From Agrilutibacter niabensis (lineage in GTDB: Bacteria > Pseudomonadota > Gammaproteobacteria > Xanthomonadales > Xanthomonadaceae), in contig NZ_JBHSNJ010000013.1 of the NCBI RefSeq assembly GCF_042657165.1, forward strand, positions 1 to 64,000: DNA of 64,000 bases, read 5' to 3'. Numbering within the stretch: the first letter of the stretch is position 1; every line of letters begins with the position of its first letter. A program made the position numbers and the translations under genes. The notes beneath the pieces are model-generated. The model was given only the letters and a program-made list of their open reading frames with translations. It was not told where the DNA came from and searched no databases. This document shows, one piece after another, positions 44,658-54,726 of this stretch.

Positions 44658-47474
44658 ATGCTGAAACGTTTCCGCCCGCGCGCCCTAGCGCTGGCCTGCC
44701 CGCTCGTTTTCGCCGCCGGCCTTGCCGCCGCCGCGCCGGCGCCCGCGGCCACGTCCGCGATCACCCCGCCGCGCCAGGTCAGCGCCGGCCCCTGCATCGA
44801 GGGCATCTGCGAGTTCACGCTGGGCAACGGCCTGCGCGTGCTGCTGTTCCCGGACGCGACCACGCCGACGGTGACGGTCAACCTCGCCTACGGCGTTGGC
44901 TCGATGCACGAGAACTACGGCGAAACCGGCATGGCGCACCTGCTCGAGCACCTGCTGTTCAAGGGCACGCCGACGCACGCCGACATTCCCGGCGAGCTGA
45001 AGAAGCGCGGCATCGCCGCCAATGCGACGACCTCGTTCGACCGCACCAACTACTTCGGCTCCTTTCCCGCCAACGACGACACGCTCGACTGGCTGCTGGG
45101 CCTGGAAGCCGACCGCATGGTCAATTCCTACATCGCGCAGAAGGATCTCGACAGCGAGATGACCGTGGTGCGCAACGAGATGGAGCGCAACGAGAACAAC
45201 CCGGCCGGGGTGCTCTCGCAGCGCATCCGCTCCACCGCCTACCTGTGGCACAACTACGGCAACACCACCATCGGCGCGCGCTCCGACGTCGAGGGCGTGC
45301 CGATCGGCAGCCTGCAGGCCTTCTATCGCACCTGGTATCGCCCGGACAACGCCACGCTGGTGATCGCCGGGCGCATCGATCCGGCCACGACCCTGGCCAG
45401 GGTCGCCGCCGCCTTCGCCAGGGTGAAGAAGCCGGCGACGCCGTTGCCCGCATTCCACACCACCGAACCGGTGCAGGACGGCGAGCGCGAGATCACCGTG
45501 CGCCGCAGCGGCGACATGCGCGTGCTGATGGCGGCCTACCACGTGCCCTCGGTGAACCACGCCGACAGCGCCGCGCTGGGCGTGCTGTTCGACGCGCTCA
45601 CCGACACGCCGTCGGGGCGCCTGCACAAGGCACTGGTCGAAACCAGGCTCGCCGCCGCCGCGGGCGGCCGCACCGACGGCCTGCGCGACGCCGGCCTCGC
45701 CAACATCATCGCGGTGGTGCCCCAGGGCGGCGACGCGGCGAAGACCGAGGCCGAACTGCTGAAGCAGCTCGAGCAGCTCGCCACCCGACCGATCACCGCG
45801 GACGAAGTCGCGCAGGCCAAGCAGCGCATCGCCAATGCCTGGGAACGCAGCCTCACCGACGTCAACGCAGTGGCCATGGGCCTGACCAGTTCGGTCGCCG
45901 CCGGCGACTGGCGGCTGTACTTCCTGCGCCGCGACCAGATCGCGCAAGCGACGGTCGACGACGTCAACCGCGTTGCCCGCGCCTACTTCAAGCCCAGCAA
46001 TCGCACGCTGGGGCGCTTCATCCCCACCGACAACGCCGATCGCGCCGAGATTCCACCCGCTCCGCCGGTCGCGGCGCTGCTCGCGGGCTACACCGGCAAG
46101 GGCGCGGTCGCGGCGGGCGAAACCTTCGATCCGACACCGGCGAACATCGACGCGCGCACGCAGACGTTCACGCTCGGCGACGGGCTGAAGGTGTCGCTGC
46201 TGCCGAAGGACACGCGCGGCGACACCGTCACGATCACCGCCAATTTCCGTTTCGGCGACGTCGCATCGATCAAGCGCGGTCCGACGCTGGCAGGCGGCGT
46301 CGCCGGTGCGATGCTGATGCGCGGCTCGAAGACCATGACCCGCGAGCAGATCGCGCAACGCCTGGAGGCATTGAAGACCACCGGGGGCGTGGGCGGCGGC
46401 ATGCAGGGCGCCGCCGTCAACTTCGACAGCCGCCGCGACACGCTCGTGCAGGCGCTCGCGCTGGTCGCGGACCTGCTGCGCAACCCCGCGTTCCCGGAAA
46501 CGGAATTCGAGCAGCTTCGCCTGCAGGCGACCACCGGCCTCGAGGCCGCACGCAAGGAACCGGGCACGGTCGTCGCGATGGCGATGGGCGAACACTTCGA
46601 TCCGTGGCCGGCGGACCATCCGCTCGCCTTCCGCTCGCTCGATGAGCAGCTCGCGCAATGGCGGGCGCTGAAGCTGGCCGACGTGGTTGCCTACCATCGC
46701 GACTTCTACGGCACCGCGCAGGGCGAGATCGCCATCGTCGGCGACTTCGATCCGGTGGCGGTGAAGGCGCAGTTGCAGGCGCTGTTCCCGCAATGGGTCT
46801 CGCCCCGGCCCTACGTCGCGATCGACACCCACTACACCGAGGTCGCCGCCGAATCGAAGCGGATGGAAACGCCGGACAAGGCCAATGCCGTGGTCAGCGC
46901 GCGCAGCAACCTGCCGCTCAACGACACCGACCCCGATTACGCCGCCTTGATGGTCGCCAACCACGTGCTCGGCAGCAGCACGCTGGCGTCGCGCCTGGGC
47001 AAGCGCCTGCGCGAAACCGAAGGCCTGACCTACGGCGTGTCCAGCAGCCTCAGCGCGGATGCGAGTCCGGACGGCAAGGACGACGCCGGCAGCCTCAACA
47101 TCCAGGCGATCGCGGCGCCGCAGAACGTGGAACGCCTGGTGGCCGGCCTGCGCGAGGAAGTTGCGAAGCTGGTGCACGGCGGCATCACCGCAGCCGAACT
47201 GAAGGACGCGGTCAACGCGCTGCTGACGCAGCGCCAGCAGGCGCGTGCCAGCGACGACCTCGTGGCCGGCGCGTTGTCGCGCAACCTTTACCTCGGCCGC
47301 ACCATGGCGTGGTCGGCGGATATCGACGCGCGGCTCCGGGCGCTGACCGTCGAACAGGTCAACGCCGCGATCCGCAAGCGCTTCAAGCCGGAGACCCTGA
47401 GCGTGTACGCCGCCGGCGACTTCGCCAAGGCAGCGGCCAATGCGAACGAGGCGGCGCCGCCGGCGGCTAAGTAG
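44658..47474 (+). CDS. M16 zinc metallopeptidase, exported
   Basis: Predicted periplasmic insulinase-like protease. The 938-residue protein begins with a signal peptide (RPRALALACPLVFAAGLAAA) and has two M16 halves. The first carries the inverted zinc motif HxxEH as HLLEHLLFKG with the third ligand in VVRNEMERNENN; the second half (about 490-938) lacks it and probably forms the clamshell. The ATG at 44658 follows GGAAGGA; a longer open frame upstream is spurious. A second, similar protease gene is at 57861. Confidence 0.92.
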   Translation: MLKRFRPRALALACPLVFAAGLAAAAPAPAATSAITPPRQVSAGPCIEGICEFTLGNGLRVLLFPDATTPTVTVNLAYGVGSMHENYGETGMAHLLEHLLFKGTPTHADIPGELKKRGIAANATTSFDRTNYFGSFPANDDTLDWLLGLEADRMVNSYIAQKDLDSEMTVVRNEMERNENNPAGVLSQRIRSTAYLWHNYGNTTIGARSDVEGVPIGSLQAFYRTWYRPDNATLVIAGRIDPATTLARVAAAFARVKKPATPLPAFHTTEPVQDGEREITVRRSGDMRVLMAAYHVPSVNHADSAALGVLFDALTDTPSGRLHKALVETRLAAAAGGRTDGLRDAGLANIIAVVPQGGDAAKTEAELLKQLEQLATRPITADEVAQAKQRIANAWERSLTDVNAVAMGLTSSVAAGDWRLYFLRRDQIAQATVDDVNRVARAYFKPSNRTLGRFIPTDNADRAEIPPAPPVAALLAGYTGKGAVAAGETFDPTPANIDARTQTFTLGDGLKVSLLPKDTRGDTVTITANFRFGDVASIKRGPTLAGGVAGAMLMRGSKTMTREQIAQRLEALKTTGGVGGGMQGAAVNFDSRRDTLVQALALVADLLRNPAFPETEFEQLRLQATTGLEAARKEPGTVVAMAMGEHFDPWPADHPLAFRSLDEQLAQWRALKLADVVAYHRDFYGTAQGEIAIVGDFDPVAVKAQLQALFPQWVSPRPYVAIDTHYTEVAAESKRMETPDKANAVVSARSNLPLNDTDPDYAALMVANHVLGSSTLASRLGKRLRETEGLTYGVSSSLSADASPDGKDDAGSLNIQAIAAPQNVERLVAGLREEVAKLVHGGITAAELKDAVNALLTQRQQARASDDLVAGALSRNLYLGRTMAWSADIDARLRALTVEQVNAAIRKRFKPETLSVYAAGDFAKAAANANEAAPPAAK

Positions 47475-47554
47475 CCGGGTCGGAACTGAAGACGGGCCCC
47501 ACGCGGGCCCATTCGTATCCGGCCGGGGAGATCGTCCCGGAGGGAGCACAGTCC

Positions 47555-48964
47555 CTATTTGGCCGGGTCCACGTGCGGTTCGACCTGCACGCGACTGCCG
47601 CCTTGCGCCTTGCAACGATACAAGGCGCGATCGGCGCGATCGAAGACCTCGCTGGCGCGCTCGGACTCGGTGCCGAGCGGGAATACCGCGACACCGACCG
47701 ATGCGCCGACACTGATGCTGCGCCGCTGGTCCAGCACCACGGGCTGGCGGATGAGTTCGGTGGCGCGTTCCACAACGCGGAACAGGTCGCTCATCGCGCG
47801 CTCGCCCTGCAGCAGCAGCGCGAACTCGTCGCCGCCCAGGCGAAACGCCGTATCCCGGCCACGCTCGAACTGTTGCAGGCGCTCACCGACGTGCTGCAAC
47901 AGCAGGTCACCGGCCCGATGTCCGTAGATGTCGTTGATCGGCTTGAACTGGTCCAGGTCGATCAGGACGAGTGCGCAGCCGCCCGGCCGGGCCTGCAGCA
48001 ACGCGGCCTGAAGGTATTGGTCGAAGGACTTGCGGTTCAGCAGGCCGGTGAGCCCGTCGCGATCGGCCAGCATCAGGTCGCGATCATGGGTGGCCAGCAT
48101 GCGGTAGGTCGCCCAGCCCAGCAGCAACGCCAGGATGTGGAGCAAGCCGCGGGCAAGCAGCGGCACGCTTTGCACGGCCGCCCAGCCACCACGCGGAACC
48201 GCGGCCAGTTCCCAGCGTCCGCCGCCCGGCAGTGGGTAGTACATCGTCACTGGCGCGGAGGCGAACACCGACGCATCGCCCGCGAAGGCCTCGACCCTGG
48301 TCCCGACGGGATCGGATCGCCGCACGGCGATCGTCATTGCATTGCGGTCGGCGATGCGCGCGATGTCGACGAACAACTCGTCGACATTGACCACGAGGGA
48401 CACGATGCCCCAGTAGCGGGTATCGCCGCCGCCGGCGCCGCGCAGGAACACCGGCGTGCGGCTCACCAGGCCGGTGCCCCCCTGGACCAGGGTGATGGGG
48501 CCGGAGATCACCGTGCGCCGCGTGCGTATCGCCTGCTGGACCGCGGCATCCTGCGCCGGGACGTCCGCATAGCGCAGGCCGAGCGAGGCTTCGTTGCCGC
48601 GCACGGGATGGATCGCGGTGATGACGCCGCCGGGCGCGAGCGCGACATTGCGGATCGACGGATTGGCGCGCACCAGGCGCGAGGCGATCGCGTTGAAAGT
48701 CGCGGTGTCGATGTGCTCTTCCGCGGCGATTACCGCGGCCAGGGTTTCGGGTACGGCCAGGGCGGTTTCCAGGCGGCGGTCGATCTCGTCGCGCACCTCG
48801 CCCAAGGCGGTCCGCGCGCTGCCGGCGGCCTCCAGCCGCGCCTTTGCGTCCGCGTAATACAACAGCACCGTGACGAGTACGGCGAGCACGAGCCACGCCA
48901 GTCCGCCGACGAGAACCGGCAGGTGCTTCCTGTCGCCGTGCAATGGCGAACGCATCATCCCCAA
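47555..48964 (-). CDS. CHASE-like sensor diguanylate cyclase
   Basis: Predicted inner-membrane c-di-GMP synthase. The 469-residue protein has a membrane segment (about 17-39), a periplasmic sensor domain resembling CHASE (IRNVALAPGGVITAIHPVRG), a second membrane segment near 272-290 and a GGDEF domain with RLGGDEF. The RxxD inhibitory site is present (RGRD). Start TTG at 48964 has GAGGGAG seven bases upstream; ATGs at 48958 and 48955 are alternatives. Confidence 0.87.
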   Translation of the reverse strand: MGMMRSPLHGDRKHLPVLVGGLAWLVLAVLVTVLLYYADAKARLEAAGSARTALGEVRDEIDRRLETALAVPETLAAVIAAEEHIDTATFNAIASRLVRANPSIRNVALAPGGVITAIHPVRGNEASLGLRYADVPAQDAAVQQAIRTRRTVISGPITLVQGGTGLVSRTPVFLRGAGGGDTRYWGIVSLVVNVDELFVDIARIADRNAMTIAVRRSDPVGTRVEAFAGDASVFASAPVTMYYPLPGGGRWELAAVPRGGWAAVQSVPLLARGLLHILALLLGWATYRMLATHDRDLMLADRDGLTGLLNRKSFDQYLQAALLQARPGGCALVLIDLDQFKPINDIYGHRAGDLLLQHVGERLQQFERGRDTAFRLGGDEFALLLQGERAMSDLFRVVERATELIRQPVVLDQRRSISVGASVGVAVFPLGTESERASEVFDRADRALYRCKAQGGSRVQVEPHVDPAK

Positions 48965-49038
48965 GCGTTGGCTCCCTCGTTCCTGGTGGGGCCGCTACGC
49001 CGATACTCGCACGATCGAGCGCTAGCGTACGACCCTGT

Positions 49039-50715
49039 TCACGATCGCCGCGGCCACGCCGCGCGCAGGGCCCACAACCCGCCGACGGCGGCGATCCACG
49101 CGAACGCCGGCACGCCGAGCAGGCGCGGCCCGCCCGCCTCCAGCGCATACAGCAGCGAAGCCACCACCAGCAGGCCGGTGCCGAAAATCGCCGCGATCGT
49201 GCGCCGCTGCGCGCTCTGCAGCGCGCGGGTCAGCGCGCGCAGGTCCGACGATTGCATGTTCAACGCGTGCTTGCCCTCGACCTGCTGCTGCAGCCACAGG
49301 TGCAGCAACCGCGGCATCTCCGGCGCGTGGGTCACGAACTCGGGCAGGCGCTTGCGGAATTCGGTGGCGAGGCGTTGCGGGCTGTAGCGCTCGACCAGGA
49401 TCTTCTGCAACACCGGCTGCGCCACCGCCCAGATGTCCAGCTTCGGATCGAGCAGGCGGCCCACGCCTTCAATGTTGAGCAGGGTCTTCTGCAGCAGGAT
49501 CAGCTGCGGCTGCAGGGTGAGCTCATAACGCTGCGCGGTGCGGAACAGCTTGACCAGCACCTCGGCCAGCGAGATCTCGCTCAACGGCCGGGTGAAGTAC
49601 GGCTCGCACACCGCGCGCGCGGCCGCTTCGAGTTCGTCGATGCGGATGTGCGAGGGCATCCAGCCGGCCTGCACGTGCAGCTCGGCGATGCGGCGGTAGT
49701 CGCGGCCGAAGATCGCCATGAAGTTCTCGGCGAGGTAGTACTGATCCTCGTCCGACAACTGGCCCATGATGCCGAAGTCGAGCGCGATGAAGCGCGGGTT
49801 GGCCTTGCGCGCAGGATCGCTGTCGACCCAGATGTTGCCGGCGTGCGCGTCGGCGTGGAAGAAGTTGTCGCGGAACACCTGGGTGTAGAACACGCGCACG
49901 CCCTTGGCGGCGAGCGCGCGACGGTCGATGCCCGCCGCCTCGAGCGCGACGACGTCGTCCGAGGGGATGCCGTGCACGCGCTCGAGCGTGAGCACGCGGT
50001 CGGCGGTGTGCGACCAGATCACCTCCGGCACGTACAGGTCGTCGCTGTGCAGCCAGAAGCGCCGCAGCACGCTGGCATTGCCGCCTTCGCGCTGCAGGTC
50101 GAGCTCGGCGGCCAGGGTGTTCTCGATCTCCCCGACAATTTCGCGCGGGCGGATCTTGTCGGCGGCCGGATGCGTGCGCTCGACCACGCCGGCCAGCGCA
50201 TTGAGCAGGGCGATGTCGGCGGCGATCTGCTTCTCGATGTCGGGGCGCAGGACCTTGACCACGACTTCGCGCGGCGCGGCGCCGCCTTCCGGGTGCAGCG
50301 TCGCCGCGTGCACCTGTGCGATCGAGGCCGACGCCAGCGGCGTGGTGTCGAAGCTTGCGAACGCGGTCGGGATGCTGCGGTTCAACGCCGCCTCGACGAT
50401 GGCGCGCGCGGCTTCGCCATCGAACGGCGCGACCCGGTCCTGCAGCAGCGCCAGCTCCTCGGCGACGTCCAGCGGCACGAGGTCGCGGCGGGTTGAGAGG
50501 ATCTGCCCGAACTTGACGAAGATCGGCCCCAGTTCCTGCAAGGCCAGGCGCAGGCGCGCACCGCGCGACTGCGAGGCCACTTCCGCCGACGCGCGCGGCA
50601 CGAACGGCCGCGCCAGCTTCAGCCAGCGCTCGGCGGGGGTGTCGTCGAGCAGATCATCGAGGCGATACCTCAGCAGCACCCGGCCGATGCGCCAGGCCCG
50701 GAACACCGGCGTCAT
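49039..50715 (-). CDS. ubiB: Ubiquinone biosynthesis ATPase UbiB
   Basis: ABC1/ADCK-type kinase-like protein required for ubiquinone synthesis, probably as an ATPase that handles lipid intermediates. The 558-residue protein has KxGQ (FVKFGQILSTR), the ALAS-type loop ASASIAQVH, the DADAHAGNIW-type catalytic region (HADAHAGNIW), DFGIMG and two C-terminal membrane segments. The start overlaps the ubiJ stop by 4 nt (ATGA). ubiE is not seen next to it. Confidence 0.93.
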   Translation of the reverse strand: MTPVFRAWRIGRVLLRYRLDDLLDDTPAERWLKLARPFVPRASAEVASQSRGARLRLALQELGPIFVKFGQILSTRRDLVPLDVAEELALLQDRVAPFDGEAARAIVEAALNRSIPTAFASFDTTPLASASIAQVHAATLHPEGGAAPREVVVKVLRPDIEKQIAADIALLNALAGVVERTHPAADKIRPREIVGEIENTLAAELDLQREGGNASVLRRFWLHSDDLYVPEVIWSHTADRVLTLERVHGIPSDDVVALEAAGIDRRALAAKGVRVFYTQVFRDNFFHADAHAGNIWVDSDPARKANPRFIALDFGIMGQLSDEDQYYLAENFMAIFGRDYRRIAELHVQAGWMPSHIRIDELEAAARAVCEPYFTRPLSEISLAEVLVKLFRTAQRYELTLQPQLILLQKTLLNIEGVGRLLDPKLDIWAVAQPVLQKILVERYSPQRLATEFRKRLPEFVTHAPEMPRLLHLWLQQQVEGKHALNMQSSDLRALTRALQSAQRRTIAAIFGTGLLVVASLLYALEAGGPRLLGVPAFAWIAAVGGLWALRAAWPRRS

Positions 50716-51368
50716 GCGCGCGAACTCCCGCGCGGGCCGGCGCCGGCCAGGCGCGTCACCCGTGCGGCGACGCGCTCGACGTCGTCGCGCAGCGCGTCGA
50801 CGTCGTCATGGAAGGCATTGAGTTCGTCGCGCGCCACCACGTCGCGCGATTCCTCGGTGACGTACTCGGCGGCATTGGTCGCGAACGCGCCGCCGGCATC
50901 GCGGGCGTGGCGAAAGCCGGCGCGCAGCGCATTGGCGATCTGCACGCCCAGCACGTCGCCGAACACCGAGGCGAAAGGTTGCTGCCAGTCCGGATCGAAG
51001 CGCTCGGCCAGCCTTTGCAGGCGGCGCGCGAGATCGGCGTCGCCTTCGATGCGGAGCTTGCCGACCGGAGGCGCGTTGTCGTTGCGGAAGAACGGCAGCT
51101 GCGCGATCAGTCCGCCCAGGGTGCTGCGCACCGAGAGGTCCGCTTCGGCAGTGTCCTCGACCGGACCCACCTGCAGGCGGTCGCCCGCCACCGTGACCTG
51201 CAGCGCCAGGTTCGGCGCGGCCACGTGCAACGCGATGCGACGGCCATCCAGCGCACGCAGGCCATCGCGGGCATCGGGGTCCAGCGCCAGCGCACGATTG
51301 AGCGCGGCCTCCAGCGTGCGGCCGGCCAGGGGCTTGAGCGAATCGAAGGGCATGGTGCGTTCGGTCAT
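50712..51368 (-). CDS. ubiJ: Ubiquinone biosynthesis accessory factor UbiJ
   Basis: Lipid-binding scaffold of the ubiquinone complex. The 218-residue protein has an N-terminal SCP2-like sterol-carrier domain (ALNRALALDPDARDGLRALD to about 110) and a C-terminal coiled coil (HDDVDALRDDVERVAARV). It is translationally coupled to ubiB. The partner UbiK is encoded at 22767. Confidence 0.87.
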   Translation of the reverse strand: MTERTMPFDSLKPLAGRTLEAALNRALALDPDARDGLRALDGRRIALHVAAPNLALQVTVAGDRLQVGPVEDTAEADLSVRSTLGGLIAQLPFFRNDNAPPVGKLRIEGDADLARRLQRLAERFDPDWQQPFASVFGDVLGVQIANALRAGFRHARDAGGAFATNAAEYVTEESRDVVARDELNAFHDDVDALRDDVERVAARVTRLAGAGPRGSSRA

Positions 51369-51420
51369 GCCCGCATTGTAGCCCCGCGCCTGCGCACGTC
51401 GCGGACGCAGGGCCTGAGGA

Positions 51421-51579
51421 TCAGACGCGGCGACCGCGCAGCAGGGACACCACGCCCAGCACCAGGAATACCAGGAACAGGATCCAGGCGATGTTGCTGG
51501 CCGCGCCGGCGATGCCGGAGAAGCCGAGCACCGCGGCGATCAGTGCGATCACGAAGAAAACAACGGCGTAGTGAAGCAT
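51421..51579 (-). CDS. DUF1328 small membrane protein
   Basis: The 52-residue protein (YtjA family) is two hydrophobic helices: MLHYAVVFFVIALIAAVLGF and ASNIAWILFLVFLVLGVVSL. GGAGG precedes the ATG at 51579. Function is unknown; the family is often linked to envelope stress. A damaged second copy lies 130 bp upstream. Confidence 0.85.
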   Translation of the reverse strand: MLHYAVVFFVIALIAAVLGFSGIAGAASNIAWILFLVFLVLGVVSLLRGRRV

Positions 51580-52003
51580 GCGAGCCTCCAGTCGACGCGC
51601 CTTGTGGCGTGGCGACATGCTCGTCGCCGCGCGGTCGTCAGCCGGTGATGGCCGCCGCTTTCGTCAAGGCGGCCTTCAGCCGGATGATGTCCTCGTCAAC
51701 GCGGCGCGCTCACCGCTGATGATGGTGATCGCTATGCCAGCGCCACAGCGCCGAGAGCGTGAGCCCGAAGAAGACCGAGAACCAGAACCACGCAAGCGTG
51801 CCCGCAACCGAGGGCAGGCCACTGAGCGCGAATGCCGCCGTACAGCATGGAAACCTCCCGGCGGCACGCCGCGCGGGTGTGGGTCGATGCTCGCCGATCG
51901 GGCCTTAGCGGCCGGTGACGACGCCGCGCGCTGCGGGTTCACTCACCTGCCTGTCCGGCGAAACGCGCCACAGCGCGCGAGAAATTTGATGCGGGCTTTC
52001 GCC
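51580..52003. other. Intergenic stretch holding only the DUF1328 remnant
   Basis: I see no intact gene between the DUF1328 gene and oleD. The only recognisable feature is the remnant at 51710-51848. The open frame at 51676-51942 is the same DNA read out of frame and is Arg/Ser-rich. Confidence 0.6.
51710..51848 (-). pseudogene. Decayed second copy of the DUF1328 gene
   Basis: The minus-strand frame ending at 51710 encodes TAAFALSGLPSVAGTLAW then FWFSVFFGLTLSALWRW and HSDHHHQR. It aligns with the intact copy's AAVLGFSGIAGAASNIAW and ILFLVFLVLGVVSLL. A good ribosome-binding site (GGGAGG) and ATG at 51848 survive, but they are in a different frame and about a dozen N-terminal codons are missing. 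A frameshift plus deletion is the simplest explanation. Confidence 0.6.
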
Positions 52004-52996
52004 TCAGGCCCGGTAGGCCGCCGCCAGCCGCGCCAGGCCTTGTTCAATCGTCACGCTGGGCACATAGCCGAAGTCGCGCCGCGCCGGCGCCATGTCGTAC
52101 CAATGCGTCGTGCTGAGCTGCTCCGCCAGGAAGCGCGTCATCGGCGGCTCGCCCTTGAGCGGCAGTGCCTGCCACAGGCCTTCGCAGACCACGCCGGCGG
52201 CGTAGGCGACGGCAAACGGAATCGTCTTGTCGACCGCAGGCGCGCCTGCGGCCTGCAGCAGGCCGTTGACGATCTCGCGCACGCTGCGCGGCTCGCCGTT
52301 GCTGATGAAGTAGGCGCGGCCCGCGCACCGGGCATCGGGCGCGAGGTGTTCGAAGGCATCGAAATGCGCCTGCGCCGCATTGTCGACGTAGGTGGTGTCG
52401 ATGCGGTTGTGGCCATCGCCGACGAAGCGCAGCCGCCCCGCCTTCGCGCGTTCGACCAGGCGCGGCAGCAGCTGGTTGTCGCCGACGCCCCAGATCAGGC
52501 GCGGGCGCAGCGCGACGGTAGCGAGCGCGGCGCCGTTCGCCGCCAGCACCAGTTTTTCCGCGACCAGCTTGGTCGCGGCGTACGGCGCCTTGAGGTGCTC
52601 GCCGTAGGGCACGTCGTCCGCGGTGCCCCCCTCGACCGGATGCGTGGCGCGATGGGTAACGCTGGGCGTGGAGGTGTAGACCAGCCTGCCGATGCCATGG
52701 GTGCGGCAGGCATCGAGCACGTTCTGCGTGCCGACCACGTTGGCGAGGTGGTAGCTCTCGTAGCTGCCCCACGCGCCGGCCTTCGCGGCGTTGTGGAAGA
52801 CCGCCTCGCAGCCCTGCGCCGCGGCGGCGACCGCATCGCGCGCGGCCAGGTCGCCCTGCACCTGCGCGACGCCGATCGCGTCGAGTGCGTCGTAGCGGCC
52901 GCGGTTGAAGCTGACCACGTCGTGGCCCCGCGCGCGCAGCCCACGACACAGGGCCTGGCCGAGGAAACCGCCGCCGCCGGTGACCAGGATCTTCAT
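52004..52996 (-). CDS. oleD: 2-alkyl-3-oxoalkanoate reductase OleD
   Basis: NADPH-dependent reductase that converts the beta-keto acid from OleA to a beta-hydroxy acid in long-chain olefin synthesis. The 330-residue SDR has GxxGxxG (VTGGGGFLG), the catalytic YxxxK as YAATK and the tail typical of the family. The ATG at 52996 overlaps the oleC stop (ATGA). Confidence 0.9.
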   Translation of the reverse strand: MKILVTGGGGFLGQALCRGLRARGHDVVSFNRGRYDALDAIGVAQVQGDLAARDAVAAAAQGCEAVFHNAAKAGAWGSYESYHLANVVGTQNVLDACRTHGIGRLVYTSTPSVTHRATHPVEGGTADDVPYGEHLKAPYAATKLVAEKLVLAANGAALATVALRPRLIWGVGDNQLLPRLVERAKAGRLRFVGDGHNRIDTTYVDNAAQAHFDAFEHLAPDARCAGRAYFISNGEPRSVREIVNGLLQAAGAPAVDKTIPFAVAYAAGVVCEGLWQALPLKGEPPMTRFLAEQLSTTHWYDMAPARRDFGYVPSVTIEQGLARLAAAYRA

Positions 52997-54681
52997 TCCA
53001 TCGTTCCTTGCTGCTGTGCCCACGCCGCCAGCTTCTCGCGGCCGATCTTGGCGTTGTGGCGGATGTCGACCGGGAATTTCGGGTGGCGCAGGAAGTGGAC
53101 GATGCGCGCGGTGTGCGGCTGGGTCTGGCCGAGCACGTGCAGCTCGCGTTCGATGCGCGGCCAGTCGCCCCCCGGCACGCCGGCGTTCAACTCGACGCAC
53201 AGCACCGGCAGCTGGCCGCCGCGCGCGCCCAGGCCGACCAGCGCGGTGCGGCGCACGTCGGGGTGGGTGTTGAAGACGGGCTCGACCTGTTCGGTATACA
53301 GCGGACCGTCGTCGGCCTCGACGCGGTGCGACTTGCGGCCGCAGAACCACAGCCGGCCCTCGCGATCGAAATAGCCGACATCGCCCATGCGGTGCACCAC
53401 GCGTTCGCCGCCATCAGGCAGGCGCTCGCGGATCTTCGCAAGCCGGGTCTGCGCCTCGCGATTGAAGTAGCTGTCGGTCGCGGTCGGGCCGGCGACGGTG
53501 ATCTCGCCGACCTGGCCGTCGCCCAGCAGCAGTTCATCCGACCAGGCTTCGATCGCGTCGTCGTCGATGCGGATGATGCGTACCTCGTTCGGCGCCACGG
53601 CGCGGCCGACGCAGGTGCCGGCGCCGGTTTCGGACGCGTGGCGCGTGGCCTGCAGTTCGCGGCCCTCGATCACGGCGACGGGCAGGCATTCGGTGGCGCC
53701 GTAGGGCGTCCAGAACTGCGCGTCCTCGGGCAGCAGCTCGCGCATGCGCGCGACGACGTCGGCCGGCACGGGCGCACCCGCGGAGGTCACCCGGCGCAGG
53801 GTCGGCAACACTTCGCCATGGCGCGCGAGCACACCCATCAGCGCTGGCGAACCGAACAACTGGTCGATGCCGAAACGCGCGATCGCATCGTGCAGCTTGC
53901 GGGGATCGGCGAGCGCTGGCTTGGTCGGATCCATGTCGGGAATGACCGAGGTGAGCCCCAGCGCCGGATCGAACAGCGCGAACGGGGGGAACGTCGGCAG
54001 GTCGACGCCATCGGCCTCGATCCCGAACGCCTCGCGCAGCAGCGCGACCTGCGCGACGAAATGGCGGTGGCGATACACCACGCCCTTGGGCACGCCGGTG
54101 GAGCCGCTGGTGAACAGGATCGCGGCGACGTCGTCGGGCTGGGTATCCGCCATCCCGAAAGCAGCCTGCGGCGGTCGCGCCTGCGCTCCGTCGCGCTCAA
54201 TCTGCTGCAGCGTGGCATCGGCAAGCAACGCGCGACGTCCGGTGGTGATGCGCACGCGCGCCGACTTTGCCCAGCCCAGCAGCACGCGCGCGAACTGCGC
54301 CAGCGGGATGCCGATGAAGGCGTCAGGCGCGGCTTCGTCGAGGCATTGCTTCAGCGCGCGCCGGTCGATCCCCGGATCCACCAGCACCGGCACCGCGCCC
54401 GCCTTGAACAGCGCGAACATCAGCAGGAAGAACTCCGGCGTCGGCCGCACCATCACCACCGCGCGCGTGCCGCGGGTGATGCCGTGGCGCGCGAGGCCGG
54501 CGGCGATGGCGTCGCTGCGCGTGTCGAGCTCGCGGTAGGTCAGCGTGGTGTCGTAGCGGGCGAAGCCGTTCTCGCCGCGCGCGCCGGGGCAGCGCATGGC
54601 GATGCGGTCGGGAAACTGCGCGGCCAGGCGCGGCAGCGAGGCGGCGATGTTGCAGACGTCGTCGCGGGAAGGGTCCGTCAT
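52993..54681 (-). CDS. oleC: Beta-lactone synthetase OleC
   Basis: AMP-dependent enzyme that cyclises the beta-hydroxy acid to a beta-lactone. The 562-residue protein has ANL motifs AILFTSGSTGVPKGVVYRH, TPYGATECLPV and GDVGYFDREGRLW. Family membership is fixed by its neighbours oleA, oleB and oleD. It is translationally coupled to oleD. Confidence 0.9.
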   Translation of the reverse strand: MTDPSRDDVCNIAASLPRLAAQFPDRIAMRCPGARGENGFARYDTTLTYRELDTRSDAIAAGLARHGITRGTRAVVMVRPTPEFFLLMFALFKAGAVPVLVDPGIDRRALKQCLDEAAPDAFIGIPLAQFARVLLGWAKSARVRITTGRRALLADATLQQIERDGAQARPPQAAFGMADTQPDDVAAILFTSGSTGVPKGVVYRHRHFVAQVALLREAFGIEADGVDLPTFPPFALFDPALGLTSVIPDMDPTKPALADPRKLHDAIARFGIDQLFGSPALMGVLARHGEVLPTLRRVTSAGAPVPADVVARMRELLPEDAQFWTPYGATECLPVAVIEGRELQATRHASETGAGTCVGRAVAPNEVRIIRIDDDAIEAWSDELLLGDGQVGEITVAGPTATDSYFNREAQTRLAKIRERLPDGGERVVHRMGDVGYFDREGRLWFCGRKSHRVEADDGPLYTEQVEPVFNTHPDVRRTALVGLGARGGQLPVLCVELNAGVPGGDWPRIERELHVLGQTQPHTARIVHFLRHPKFPVDIRHNAKIGREKLAAWAQQQGTME

Positions 54682-54726
54682 TCGCGTATTGTCGCCTGAA
54701 GCGGCCGGGCCACCGCGCCGGCCGGG

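Noticed and set aside
47475..47554. Terminator after the M16 gene
   Set aside because: A GGGCCC/GGGCCC hairpin with CACGC loop exists near 47495, but no T-run follows on the plus strand.
44685..47615. 976-codon open frame antisense to the M16 protease gene
   Set aside because: The sense strand encodes a recognisable signal peptide and HxxEH protease; the antisense product has no recognisable motif.
51676..51942. 88-codon minus-strand frame next to the DUF1328 gene
   Set aside because: It reads the DUF1328 remnant in the wrong frame and is Arg/Ser-rich.
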